A DNA stretch of 64,000 bases, from assembly GCA_049602155.1 (NCBI GenBank), contig JBMYRH010000019.1, forward strand, positions 1 to 64,000, given 5' to 3'. Positions 35,130-46,975 of this stretch are shown piece by piece. The notes under the pieces were generated by a model. It was not told the origin of the DNA, searched no databases, and was given only the letters and a program-made list of their open reading frames with translations. The position numbers and the translations under genes are program-made. This DNA is from JBMYRH01 sp049602155. Lineage in GTDB: Bacteria > Myxococcota_A > UBA9042 > PHBI01 > JBMYRH01. Each line of letters begins with the position of its first letter. Within the stretch, counting starts at the first letter, position 1.

Positions 35130-37643
35130 CTAGGGCTGGCCGCCGTAACACTCCGCTGAATTCTCGGCGCACATCTCGTCAGTGCACGTCTGGCACTCAG
35201 GGCCGCCTCCCATGCACTCGCTCAGGCAGAACTCCATGCTGCACGTGATCAAGTCCCCCATGCAATACGCGCACTCCTCGCTGAGGCCATTGGTGAAGAG
35301 GCAGTCTCCGACGCAGGTCGGCTGATCTTCCGCCGCGAAGCACTGCTGCCCACAAGTGGAATTCATCCAGGGCTGACTCTGCATCAGAGCGCTGTCGGCC
35401 TGCCCCATACACAGCCCCTCGTTATCCCCACCCGGGTCGCCCGGGCCGCCGGGGCCACCGGGGCCGCCGGGGCCGCCAGGGCCACCAGTGCCGCCCCCTT
35501 GTTCGCCGTAACAGGCTGCCATCTCCTCGGCGCACTCGGTCTCGGCGCACTCACCACACGCGTCAGGGTCGGACGAGTTCGAGCAGGCGTCATTGCACTC
35601 GGTGAGCGTGCACCCGAGCATCCAAGACACACAGCCTGAGCACCCATCGGAGAGCCCAAGGTCCATGAAACACTGGGTCAAGCACGCCTCAGCTGTGTTC
35701 GGATCCACCATGCATGACCCCATGCAGGTCTCGACGAGGGTCGGGTTCGCCTCCATGATCCCCTGGTCACCCGCGCCCCCACACATGGCGCCCGCCCCGG
35801 GGCCATCATCGCCCTGGAAGCACGCAGCCTGCTCGGAGCCACACTCTTCTTGGACACAGGCCTCACACGCTTCACCCGTGGTGTCATTGTTGCACGTCTC
35901 CCCGCAGGCGAGGGTTGCGCACGCGGTCAGCACCCCGAGGCAGTCCGAACATGAGGGCGAAAAGCCCGCCTGCTGCAGACACGTGGTCAGGCAGCCGGCT
36001 TGATCAGGCGAGTCGACACAGGCCGCCTCGCAGACCCCCTTCGGGTCCGTGTCGCTCGTCAGCAGCGCGCCGTCCTGCTCGTTCACACACGCAGGGCCCT
36101 CACCCGGCCCCGGCATCCCGGGGCCACCATCATCGCCAAAGCAGTCTTGCGATTGATCTCCGCAGGCGGTCTTTGTGCAGGTGTAGCAAGCCGCACCGCC
36201 GTCCTGCGCTTGCGCTTGGGGGTTACACGAGGCGCCGCACTGCTCCATCGTGCAGACAGCGAGCACCGCCATGCAGCCAGAGCAGTCCTCAGAGAGACCC
36301 GCGTCGGCCAAACACTGTGCGGCACACCCGAGCGGATCTGCGTCGTTCGCGCAGGTCCCAGTGCACGTCCCGATGGTCTCTTGGAGGGTCTCGATCAGGG
36401 GACCATCCTCGGGGTTCATGCACGCCGCAGGACTCTCTGGGCAGATCGGACAGTCCTCGGCGAAGCAGCTGTCGCGCTCGACGGCGCAGCTGTCATTGAC
36501 GCACTGAGCACAGGTCGGATCGTCCGAGTCCACCGTGCACCCCGGTGCACAGTTCGCCTCCACGCAGCCCTGCAGGGGCGCCAAGCAGCCCGCGCACTCT
36601 CCCGAGATACCAGCGGTCGTCAGGCAGTCACTGAGGCACGAGGCGTCGGCGTCATCAGCGGCGCAATGCATCACGCAGTCGCTGAACGGGGCGGCATCCG
36701 AGGTGAGGGTCGCGGTGTCGTCACCGCCGTCGCACAAGCCAGCATCTCCGGGCGTCAGCACCTCATCCTCCCAGAGGTCTAAGCCGCTGCAGCCCTGGAA
36801 CGCTGGGTCGCAATTGGCGACGACACATGTGGTGCACTCGACCGTGTCGAATGTCGCGGCGCTACAGACATCCGGGCAGCTCGCGACGGCGCAGGTGCCG
36901 AAGTCCGCAAAGCAACCACTGCAGTCGTTCGTCAGCCCCTCTTCAGAGGCACAGGTCCCGAAGCACTCACCGGCGTCATCCGCATCAAAGCAGGCGGACA
37001 GGCAGCCCGACATATCGTCGACCGCTCCAGCCTCGATCGCCTGTTGATCCGCTGGGTTGATGCACAAGAGCGCGGGCGGTGGGGCTTGATCGACCCCCAT
37101 GCAGGTCTGAAGCCCATCTGAGCACGCGTTGGCGGCGCATTCGTTGCAGGCCTCGATATCGGTGGGGCAGAAGCTCGAGCAGTTGAACATCACGCACTCG
37201 GCCATCTCACCAAAGCAACCAGCGCATTCGATGCCGAGCGTGGTGGCGGCCTCGACGCACTCAGCGACGCAGACTGCGAGATCGGTCGCCCCTGACATCA
37301 TGCATTCGGCCGTGCACTGACCCATCAGCTCCTCGATGTTCATGCTGGCGACGGAGTCAGCCTCTTCCGGAGTGCACTGTCCGGAGGGGGTCGTCGGTCC
37401 GGCGTCCTCTTCATCGGGGTCGACGGGATCGCCCGTGGTGTCCTCCATCGCTGTCGTCCCGTCCGCGACGCTTTCGCCGTCGGTGGTGCCGGCCGCAGCA
37501 GACGAATCGCTCTGGTCATCGACCGCGACGCTGGCATCGTCATTGATCTCTGGACCGCTCGTGTCATCACCGCTGCACGCGGCAGCCGTCATGATCAAGG
37601 TCGCACAGAGCACGAGAGAAGAGAGTCGAAGTGAAACACGCAT
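35130..37643 (-). CDS. Cys-rich seven-repeat lipoprotein with collagen-like spacer
   Basis: An 837-residue predicted lipoprotein; the ATG at 37643 has GAGGA 7 nt upstream and the leader ends in IMTAAAC. After a ~70-residue acidic linker there are seven repeats of roughly 95-105 residues. Each follows the plan C-(D/E/N)-rich, TxxxCxxxC, CLxxCLxxAGLSxxCSGC, CxxxxCxxxC, CxxCxxxxC and xxCFGD. Between repeats six and seven is a Gly-Gly-Pro run (GGPGGPGGPGGPGG). The even, dense Cys content suggests a rigid, disulfide-linked extracellular stalk. I do not know a named family for it. It is divergent from the radical SAM operon across a 223-bp gap. Confidence 0.8.
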   Translation of the reverse strand: MRVSLRLSSLVLCATLIMTAAACSGDDTSGPEINDDASVAVDDQSDSSAAAGTTDGESVADGTTAMEDTTGDPVDPDEEDAGPTTPSGQCTPEEADSVASMNIEELMGQCTAECMMSGATDLAVCVAECVEAATTLGIECAGCFGEMAECVMFNCSSFCPTDIEACNECAANACSDGLQTCMGVDQAPPPALLCINPADQQAIEAGAVDDMSGCLSACFDADDAGECFGTCASEEGLTNDCSGCFADFGTCAVASCPDVCSAATFDTVECTTCVVANCDPAFQGCSGLDLWEDEVLTPGDAGLCDGGDDTATLTSDAAPFSDCVMHCAADDADASCLSDCLTTAGISGECAGCLAPLQGCVEANCAPGCTVDSDDPTCAQCVNDSCAVERDSCFAEDCPICPESPAACMNPEDGPLIETLQETIGTCTGTCANDADPLGCAAQCLADAGLSEDCSGCMAVLAVCTMEQCGASCNPQAQAQDGGAACYTCTKTACGDQSQDCFGDDGGPGMPGPGEGPACVNEQDGALLTSDTDPKGVCEAACVDSPDQAGCLTTCLQQAGFSPSCSDCLGVLTACATLACGETCNNDTTGEACEACVQEECGSEQAACFQGDDGPGAGAMCGGAGDQGIMEANPTLVETCMGSCMVDPNTAEACLTQCFMDLGLSDGCSGCVSWMLGCTLTECNDACSNSSDPDACGECAETECAEEMAACYGEQGGGTGGPGGPGGPGGPGGPGDPGGDNEGLCMGQADSALMQSQPWMNSTCGQQCFAAEDQPTCVGDCLFTNGLSEECAYCMGDLITCSMEFCLSECMGGGPECQTCTDEMCAENSAECYGGQP

Positions 37644-37712
37644 GATGCGATCCTCAATGCCGTTGCTGATCGTCGTTCACCGGGTATCCTCCGATCCCCC
37701 GTCACGACAATG

Positions 37713-37725
37713 CGTTCAATGAACG
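37713..37725. promoter_or_regulatory. 13-bp palindrome in the Cys-rich lipoprotein / radical SAM divergent region
   Basis: CGTTCAATGAACG is a perfect palindrome around a central A and sits in the 223-bp divergent gap. It is a candidate operator. No convincing -35/-10 pair was found on either strand of this gap. Confidence 0.3.
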
Positions 37726-37866
37726 AGCGACCGACCGCTTGGCCGAGCAACTCATCGTTCCGCACTATCTTGCGGACTGACCTGCTCGGGCGCAAATTGC
37801 GGGGGATGCGGTCGATAAAGGAGCCCGAACCCGTCGAAGTATGGCGCTCAAGGGACCTCGTCGCGT

Positions 37867-39123
37867 ATGATTCCCCCCACAACGGGGGCGGGTCTCGACC
37901 CGAAGCAGCTAAAAGGAAGCGTCTTGGCCAATCTGGGCTACTTACAGGTGGTGCGTCACTGCAACCACTTCTGTGGATTCTGCTCGAACCCGTCGACGCC
38001 GTACGCCCACACCTTCGAGACCATGAAGGTCCTGGTCGATGACTTCGTCGAGCGAGGCTACTTCGGCGTGATCCTGACAGGCGGTGAGCCGACGCTGCAC
38101 GAAGAGCTGCCCGTCATCGCGCGGTATGCGCGTGACCAAGGCCTCCACGTCCGGATGATCACCAACGGGCACAAGCTCGCCGATCCACGCTTCGCCAAAG
38201 ACTTAGCCGAAGCGGGCCTGCAGCATGTCCACGTGTCGATCTACTCCGTGCGCGAGGACGTCGAGGAGTCCTTGCGCGGCATCCCCAACACCCTGGGGCG
38301 GGCCTTCCAGGCGCTGCACAACGCCAACGAGAACGGGATCGACATCAACATCAACTGCGTGATCAACAAGCAGAACGCAGACCACCTCGATGAGAACATC
38401 GAGTATTTCATCGAGCATCACCCCTACATCCGTCACTTCGTCTGGAACAACCTCGACCCCTCGATGGGCCGCGCCGAGACGAATATGGACGGCTATATGC
38501 ACCGCCTCGCCGACTGCGAGACCTCACTGAACCGCGCACTTCGCTTGCTCCATAACTCGGGGCGCACCTTCCGCGTGGAGAAGATGCCGCTGTGCTACCT
38601 CACCGAGTTCGCCTGGGCCTCGACCGAGACGCGTAAGATCGTCAAAGGCGAGGAGCGCATCGTGCACTTCCTCGACTCCAAGCAGACCGTGCGTCAGACC
38701 CAGTGGGGGCATATGTACGCCGAGGGCTGTGACGTCTGCTCACTCCGCACCATCTGCGGCGGCATGTTCGATCGCGGCGATGGCTACGATCCAGCCGAGC
38801 TCTACCCGGTCTTCGTGGATCGTGATCGCATCGTGAGTCAGATCATCCATGACGGCACAGATCCGAGCTACGCGAACCGCAGCCTCGCTGACTGGCGAGA
38901 GGAATTCGAAGCGCGCCTCCGAGAGGCACCGACGGGCCCCCCCGAAGAGGGCTACGAGGACGGTGGACCCGAGGGGCCGGAGATCGGCTTTGTCGACGAG
39001 TCATCGATGCGGCTCTTTGAAAAGAAGCGGAAGGTAGAGTCCAAAATGGCGGTTAAGAAAGGCGTCACGATGGAAAAAACAGACGTGGCCTTGGGCGACA
39101 AGCAGTCGCAAAAGGCCTGGTAG
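37867..39123 (+). CDS. Radical SAM enzyme with SPASM-like C-terminal Cys cluster (1)
   Basis: A 418-residue enzyme. The ATG at 37867 has AAGGGA about 11 nt upstream. CNHFCGFC (CX3CX2C) binds the SAM 4Fe-4S cluster; LTGGEPTLHEELP is the SAM-binding GGEP motif. The barrel continues with MITNGHKLADP, VHVSIYSVREDV and ININCVINKQNADHL. A C-terminal set of Cys (MPLCYL, then EGCDVCSLRTICGG) resembles SPASM/twitch auxiliary-cluster domains. The last ~70 residues are a charged tail (EEGYEDGGPEGPEIG to KKGVTMEKTD) not typical of the family. It is 6 bp from a second radical SAM gene. The substrate is unknown; peptide or sugar modification is possible. Confidence 0.88.
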   Translation: MIPPTTGAGLDPKQLKGSVLANLGYLQVVRHCNHFCGFCSNPSTPYAHTFETMKVLVDDFVERGYFGVILTGGEPTLHEELPVIARYARDQGLHVRMITNGHKLADPRFAKDLAEAGLQHVHVSIYSVREDVEESLRGIPNTLGRAFQALHNANENGIDININCVINKQNADHLDENIEYFIEHHPYIRHFVWNNLDPSMGRAETNMDGYMHRLADCETSLNRALRLLHNSGRTFRVEKMPLCYLTEFAWASTETRKIVKGEERIVHFLDSKQTVRQTQWGHMYAEGCDVCSLRTICGGMFDRGDGYDPAELYPVFVDRDRIVSQIIHDGTDPSYANRSLADWREEFEARLREAPTGPPEEGYEDGGPEGPEIGFVDESSMRLFEKKRKVESKMAVKKGVTMEKTDVALGDKQSQKAW

Positions 39124-39129
39124 GTCGGG

Positions 39130-40821
39130 ATGACGGATAAGACCGGTCACAGCGAAAAGCATCTCCGCGAGGCGCGGGAGCTGACCGTCTTTGGGGGCGG
39201 CGAGCAGCAGCATCAAATTGAGCTGCAGCTGGGGCACGTCTGCAATAACCGCTGCGTCTTCTGCGTCTCCGGGCAGCTCACCGAGCAGCGCGTCGCCAAG
39301 CAGATCCCCGCGGACCCCGTCCTCGGCGCCCTGCGCAAAGGGCGAGAGGACGGCTGCCGTCGCGTCACCTTCTTAGGGGGGGAGCCCACCACTCAGCGCA
39401 GCTTCATGCCAGCCCTGCGTCTGTCGGTCGAGCTCGGCTACGAAGAGATCGTCATCTTCACCAACGGTATCCGCACGAGGAAGCCTGAGTTCATCCAAAA
39501 GATCGTCGACTTGGGCGGCAACTATGAGTGGCGCTTCTCCGTCCAAGGTGGCACCCGAGAGGCCCATGACGCCGTGACCAAGCGCCCGGGCTCCTACGAC
39601 CGCATCGTCGCGGGGATGCGCACCTGCGCGGACATGGGCGAGGACGTCACGATCAACATGTGCATCAACCGGTACAGCTATGAGTCGGTGCCGCACTTCC
39701 CGGAGCTCTGCAAGGAGTACAACGTCCGACAGCTGCACATCGATCAGGTGCGCCCCTCGGACGCCGGCACCCGGGACATGGACTACTTCCTAGATATCAT
39801 GCCGCGCTACTCGGAGATGGCCCCGTACTTCGCCGAGATGCTCGAGGGGTTCCACGCGATGGACCCGAACTTCGACGTCAACCTCGGCAACTACCCGTAC
39901 TGCCAGCTCCCCGAGTGGGCGCAACATATCCACCATGACGGGCAGAAGACCTACACCTACCCAGCCAATACCGATGGGCTGCTGCCGGCCTTCGACAAGT
40001 ACCCTGTGAAGCGGGCCGACAAGTACCACCCGCCGCAGTGCGGTCAGTGCGTCTTCGTGAAGGACTGCAATGGGGTCTTTGAGACCTACGCTGAGATGTA
40101 CGGCGTCGACGAGTTCGTCCCGGTCACCCGCGAGAAGCTGATGACCATCGACCGCGACATGAACTTCTTCGTGCAGCTCGTCGAGCCTTACCTAGCCGGC
40201 GTGCTCTCCTCCCCGTGTCCCGAGCCCTGGAGCGCCGTCGAGCGCTTCTCAAACACGCGCGATCGCCTCCTTGAGCTCCGCTATGCCGACGGAGAGGGGC
40301 GCGCTGCGACGCTGATCTTCACGCCCCCTGAGGGCGTCGGGAAGCCCGTGAGTGTGCATCGCCCCTTGCTTGAGACCGAGCGCTACCGCATGTCATTGCT
40401 CGCGGACAGCAACGCGGACATGCGGCTCATCACCCAGCTCGTCCGGTGGGCTGACACGATGCTCGCCCGAGAGGACGTCGAGGTCACCCGCCCCGTCGAC
40501 TACAAGCGGCTCGCAGCGGGCTTCTTCCCTCCCGCTCGTTTGGAGAAGGGCCGCTCACGCATCCAACGATTGGCGGGCGCCGTCGCGAGCCAACGCACCT
40601 TCGGGGAGTGGTCTTGGGTCGGCACGCAGCCCCTCGACGTCGGCCTCGGAGCTGTCCTCCGGGTCGCACACCCCGAGGGGGGCACCGTCGACCTCGTCCT
40701 CGAGCTTCAACCCGAGGCGGATCGACCGCTCGTGGGGGTCAGCTACCGGATCGACGACGATGTGTCGGCCGAAGAGGCGCGCCCTGTGGTCAGCGAGTTG
40801 ATGCAGGCGCTCCGGCGTTGA
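39130..40821 (+). CDS. Radical SAM enzyme with SPASM-like Cys cluster and unknown C-terminal domain (2)
   Basis: A 563-residue enzyme. The cluster motif is CNNRCVFC (CX3CX2C), followed by FLGGEPTTQRSF, VIFTNGIRTRKPE, WRFSVQGGTREAHDAV and INMCINRYSYESVP. Around residues 255-320 are YPYCQLPEW and CGQCVFVKDCNGVFETYAEM, a C-x2-C-x5-C pattern of auxiliary Fe-S cluster domains. Residues ~360-563 form an extra domain with alternating strands (LLELRYADGEGRAATLIF, AVLRVAHPEGGTVDLVLEL) that I do not recognise. It lies between the first radical SAM gene and the carbamoyltransferase gene, whose TTG start overlaps its stop, so all three are probably one operon. Confidence 0.88.
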   Translation: MTDKTGHSEKHLREARELTVFGGGEQQHQIELQLGHVCNNRCVFCVSGQLTEQRVAKQIPADPVLGALRKGREDGCRRVTFLGGEPTTQRSFMPALRLSVELGYEEIVIFTNGIRTRKPEFIQKIVDLGGNYEWRFSVQGGTREAHDAVTKRPGSYDRIVAGMRTCADMGEDVTINMCINRYSYESVPHFPELCKEYNVRQLHIDQVRPSDAGTRDMDYFLDIMPRYSEMAPYFAEMLEGFHAMDPNFDVNLGNYPYCQLPEWAQHIHHDGQKTYTYPANTDGLLPAFDKYPVKRADKYHPPQCGQCVFVKDCNGVFETYAEMYGVDEFVPVTREKLMTIDRDMNFFVQLVEPYLAGVLSSPCPEPWSAVERFSNTRDRLLELRYADGEGRAATLIFTPPEGVGKPVSVHRPLLETERYRMSLLADSNADMRLITQLVRWADTMLAREDVEVTRPVDYKRLAAGFFPPARLEKGRSRIQRLAGAVASQRTFGEWSWVGTQPLDVGLGAVLRVAHPEGGTVDLVLELQPEADRPLVGVSYRIDDDVSAEEARPVVSELMQALRR

Positions 40822-43555
40822 GCCCCCGCGTCGACCTCGAACTCTCGCCTCGGCTCGATAACTTCACGGCCGTCGCGAAGCAGGCACGCGCTGTGACAGA
40901 GGGCGGTGAGCAGGTCGTCGTCTCGGTGCCCGTGAACACGCACACCTACCGCCGGCTGCCCGACGTGGTCCGCTGGGTCGATGACAGACTGCGCGGCATC
41001 GCTGGGCTTCAATTCACCCATGAGGCTGCCGATCCGGTGAGGGGCGCCGCTGACTTTCAGGCCTGGTGGGAGGCGACACGGCACGCCTGCGAGGTCCGAG
41101 AGGTCGGCTGCCTGATCGGCGACACGCTGCCCGGCGCACCGGGCCCCGGTCTGAAGCCCATGGGGCCCAAGAGACGCCCAGAGCCCCACCCCGAATTGCT
41201 GACGACGTGGCCCTTAGCCGGGGCTGAAGAGATGGAGGACAGCATCACCGCGCTGATGGAGGGCGTCGGCACCCTGGCGCGCTTCGTGAACCTCCCCCGG
41301 CTCACAGAGGCTCACCCGAAGATGCTGGCCTATGTGCGCCAAGATCCGCGGGACATGGCTCGGTACGAACGCCACACAGCGAGCACGCAACTTCGAACGC
41401 TGATCCACGCCCACGATGCCGTGGATCAGGCGCTCATCGACAGCCTCGCGCGCTCCTGTGAGGCCCTAGACTCCCAAGTCGTCATCGCACGCGGACAGAA
41501 TGTGGAGGCTGCGGACACCCTCGACACCTTCACAGCCCGCATCACCCTGGGTCGCGTCCAAGCTGCCGACTACACCTCGGTGACCGAGCAAACGCTGGGC
41601 CTCTTCCCCGACGCACAACGGCACGCAGCGATGCTGGCGCTCGGCAGCGATTGGCTGCGACCCACGCCGCCCTCCACCTGGCACCCATGCCTCGGCGCAG
41701 ACCTGTGGCTTGTCGATGCGCCGGGCCTAGGGCTCATCGCCGCTGGCAGCGACCCAGTGACGCTAGACCGCTTCTTCCTCGAGGCACTTGAGCTCGACGA
41801 TGAGGGGTGCCCATGGATGTCCGACGCCCGTGAGGCAGAGAGCCACTGGGTAACACGAGAGGCCGTCGTTCCTGGGGGAATATTGCCCCTCGCAGCCGTC
41901 GATCGACCGCGACCCGCGCGCTCGGAGCGACCGCTGACCATCCTCGGGATCGCCTCGACGACCCTGGCGAATCACTCCGCAGTCGTCCTCCGCGACGGCG
42001 AGATCGTCGCGGCCGTCCAAGAGGAGCGCTCGAGGCGTCGAAAGCAGCTCGGCTGGCACCCCGTCGGGGAGCCCGGCGTCACGGTGGTCAGCGACGCGAC
42101 CCTGCCGCTCGAGGCCAGCTGGCCAGAGCGCGCGATTCAATCCGCGCTCGACATCGCCGGGATCACCCTCGATGACGTTGACCACGTCGCTTACAACGGG
42201 ATCCCTGCGCGCTTCTTCCCGACCTACGACCTCAGGGACCCGGACCGGCCCCCCAAGACCATCTTTGACGGGAGAGACTTCTACGTCCCCCATCACCTCG
42301 CCCACGCGGCGTCAGCCTTCAGGGTCTCCGGGATGGAAGACGCCTTCATCTTCACGGTCGACGGGCGCGGCGAACGCGAGACAGCGGGGTTCTTCGTCGT
42401 CGAGGAGGGGAAGATACGGAGGATCTTCGACGTCTTGGTCAACGAAGACAGCCTGATCGGGGGGGTCTACGAATACCTGACCACCATCCTGGGCTTTGGT
42501 CACCACGGTGCGGGCTCCACGATGGGCTTGGCGCCCTACGGTGAGGCGCGCTTCGACCTCTCACCCTGGTTGAGCGCACGGAGCCGGGACGACTACACGA
42601 TCCACGACCGAGGCCTCGACGCGCCCTTCGGCCACCTGACGCGCAAACGCAACGGGGTGATGACGCAAGATCACAAAGACCTCGCGGCGAGCGCGCAGAG
42701 GGCCCTTGAGGAGACCGTCTTGGCATTCGTGCGCGATGGCGCCGGTGGCCGACCTGTCCCCCGGCTGTGCTTGGCGGGCGGGGTGGCGCTGAATTGCTCG
42801 ATGAACCAGCGGCTGCGGGTCGAGCTCGGCGTCGAAGAGATCTACGTGCAGCCTGCGGCCAATGACTCGGGCACTGCGCTTGGGGCCGCGGCCGAGGCAC
42901 ACTTCGAGCTGACCGGTGAGAACATCACGCCGATGCACCACGCAAAGCTCGGCCCTTGCTACTCACGGGCCGAGGTCGAGGCGGCCCTCTGCCGCTTTGG
43001 CCTCGCCTACACCACGCCAGAGGACCTCCCGGTGGAGGTCGCCAGGCGGCTCGTCGATCAACAGGTCATCGCTTGGTTTGATGGCCGGCTGGAATTCGGG
43101 CCCAGGGCCCTCGGGGGGCGGAGCATCCTCGCCGATCCGCGCACACAAGCGATGCAAGACCGAGTCAACGCGCACAAGGCCCGACAATCCTGGCGCCCCT
43201 TTGGCCCCTCGATCCTAGCCGGACATGAGGCGGACTGGTTCCTGACCCCCTTTCATAGCCCGTTCATGCTCTTCACCTTGCCCGTGAAGCCCGAGCGGCT
43301 GGATCAAATCCCCGCTGTGGCACACGTCGATGGCACCACGCGCCCTCAGTCTGTCACCCAAGCTGACAACCCGAACTACCACGCGGTCATCTCTGAGTTT
43401 CACCGCTTGACCGGCGTCCCGATGGTGCTCAACACCTCGTTTAATACAGCATTTGAGCCGATCGTGCAGAGCCCGGAGGACGCCATCTCGAGCTTCTTGC
43501 AGCTGGGCGTCGACGCCCTAGCGATCGAAGGCTACCTCGTCGAGCGACCACGCCC

Positions 43556-43559
<4 letters not shown>
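40818..43559 (+). CDS. NodU/CmcH-type carbamoyltransferase with a half-radical-SAM-like N-terminal region
   Basis: About 913 residues if translation starts at the TTG at 40818, which overlaps the upstream stop as TTGA; no ATG or GTG candidate is better placed. Residues ~373-913 are a full O-carbamoyltransferase: LGIASTTLANHSAVVLRDG, VPHHLAHAASAF (HHxxHA metal site), GVYEYLTTILGFG, LCLAGGVALNCSMNQRL, GRLEFGPRALGGRSILADPR, WRPFGPSIL and VLNTSFN. The enzyme should transfer carbamoyl from carbamoyl phosphate, via carbamoyl-AMP, to a hydroxyl. Residues ~1-370 are unusual: VVVSVPVNTHTYRRLPDVVRWV matches the second half of a radical SAM barrel (compare INMCINRYSYESVPHF in the gene before), but no CX3CX2C half is present. 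It probably carbamoylates the product of the two radical SAM enzymes. Confidence 0.88.
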
Positions 43560-45913
<2,354 letters not shown>

Positions 45914-45961
45914 AGCTGCTTGCGCTGTCCGTGGCGAACACAGCAGTGGTAGGGTTCGCGC

Positions 45962-46975
45962 ATGAGAGCCCTCGTTTTAGCCTGCGTTTGCCTGATCATC
46001 AGCGGCTGCCCCGCCGAATCATCAACGCCCCAAGTGCCAGTGAGTCAAGGTGATGCAGCGGCCGCGTCGGCCCAACCTTGGCCACGGTTGAAGGCCATCA
46101 TCATCGCGGATCTGACGGCCCCCGAGAACCGCCCCGTCGATCTTGAGGCCGAGGAAGACAAGGCTGTACGAGGCGCGCTGACGGCCCCCGGTCGCTTCCA
46201 CTCCGCCCTGTCCAAAGACCCCGGCGCCTGCGCGGTAGAGGTCAAGACCTTCTACGGACTCCTCGTCAACGGAGAGCTGACCGCGAAGGCAGACCAAGGC
46301 AAGGCCAAGCTCGTCATGGAGGCCGAAGCACACTGCCCGACCCAAGGGCGCAGCGATGGCGAGGTCGAGACCTACCGCACGACGCTCTTCCGCGAGGCCC
46401 CGTTCTCCAACGTCGACGGCGACCCGAACACGGACGGTGTCGCCGCGCTGCGTGCACTGCTCATTCCGCTGAGCGATCAGGTCGCAGCGACCCTCTATGG
46501 TCAAGTGACCGTGCGCCACGCCGAGGACGCAGCCGTCTTAGAGGCCTTGAGCACCGAGCAACCCGCAGGGGTCTTGATGGAGGCGGCGGCTGAGGCCGGT
46601 GAACGCAAGCTCCTAGGTGCGCTGGAGAGCCTGATCAGCCTCACCCGCCACGACGATGACGTCGTCGTCCTCCGAGCCGGAGCCGCGCTAGGCCTCCTAG
46701 GCGTCGCCGAGGACCGTGTGATCACAGCGCTCGCTGCGATGACGGAGGGCCCCGACCACGAGCGCCACCTCATCGCAGTGCACGCAATGGGGGATATTGG
46801 GGGCGCCCGCGCGGCACGTTATCTGGACACGTTGGCCGTCGGGCATCCCCGACCGGCTCTGCGCGAAGCCGCGCGCCAAGCAGCCAAGCGAGCCAAAGCC
46901 CGGGCAACGAAAGCTGACACCGGAGATCGGTCGGGGCATGATGCGCCGCCTGGGACGGGAGCGGAGAGACCATGA
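45962..46975 (+). CDS. HEAT-repeat lipoprotein
   Basis: A 337-residue predicted lipoprotein; the leader MRALVLACVCLIISGC ends in a lipobox. Residues ~30-190 hold a mixed domain (RPVDLEAEEDKAVRGALTAP, FYGLLVNGELTAKAD) that I do not recognise. Residues ~195-320 carry HEAT-like helices (LEALSTEQPAGVLMEAAAEA, DVVVLRAGAALGLLGVAED, HERHLIAVHAMGDIGGARA). The C-terminus is basic (AAKRAKARATK). It overlaps the murC-like start by ATGA, so it is co-translated with two peptidoglycan-precursor ligases. A scaffolding role in envelope assembly is a guess. Confidence 0.78.
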   Translation: MRALVLACVCLIISGCPAESSTPQVPVSQGDAAAASAQPWPRLKAIIIADLTAPENRPVDLEAEEDKAVRGALTAPGRFHSALSKDPGACAVEVKTFYGLLVNGELTAKADQGKAKLVMEAEAHCPTQGRSDGEVETYRTTLFREAPFSNVDGDPNTDGVAALRALLIPLSDQVAATLYGQVTVRHAEDAAVLEALSTEQPAGVLMEAAAEAGERKLLGALESLISLTRHDDDVVVLRAGAALGLLGVAEDRVITALAAMTEGPDHERHLIAVHAMGDIGGARAARYLDTLAVGHPRPALREAARQAAKRAKARATKADTGDRSGHDAPPGTGAERP

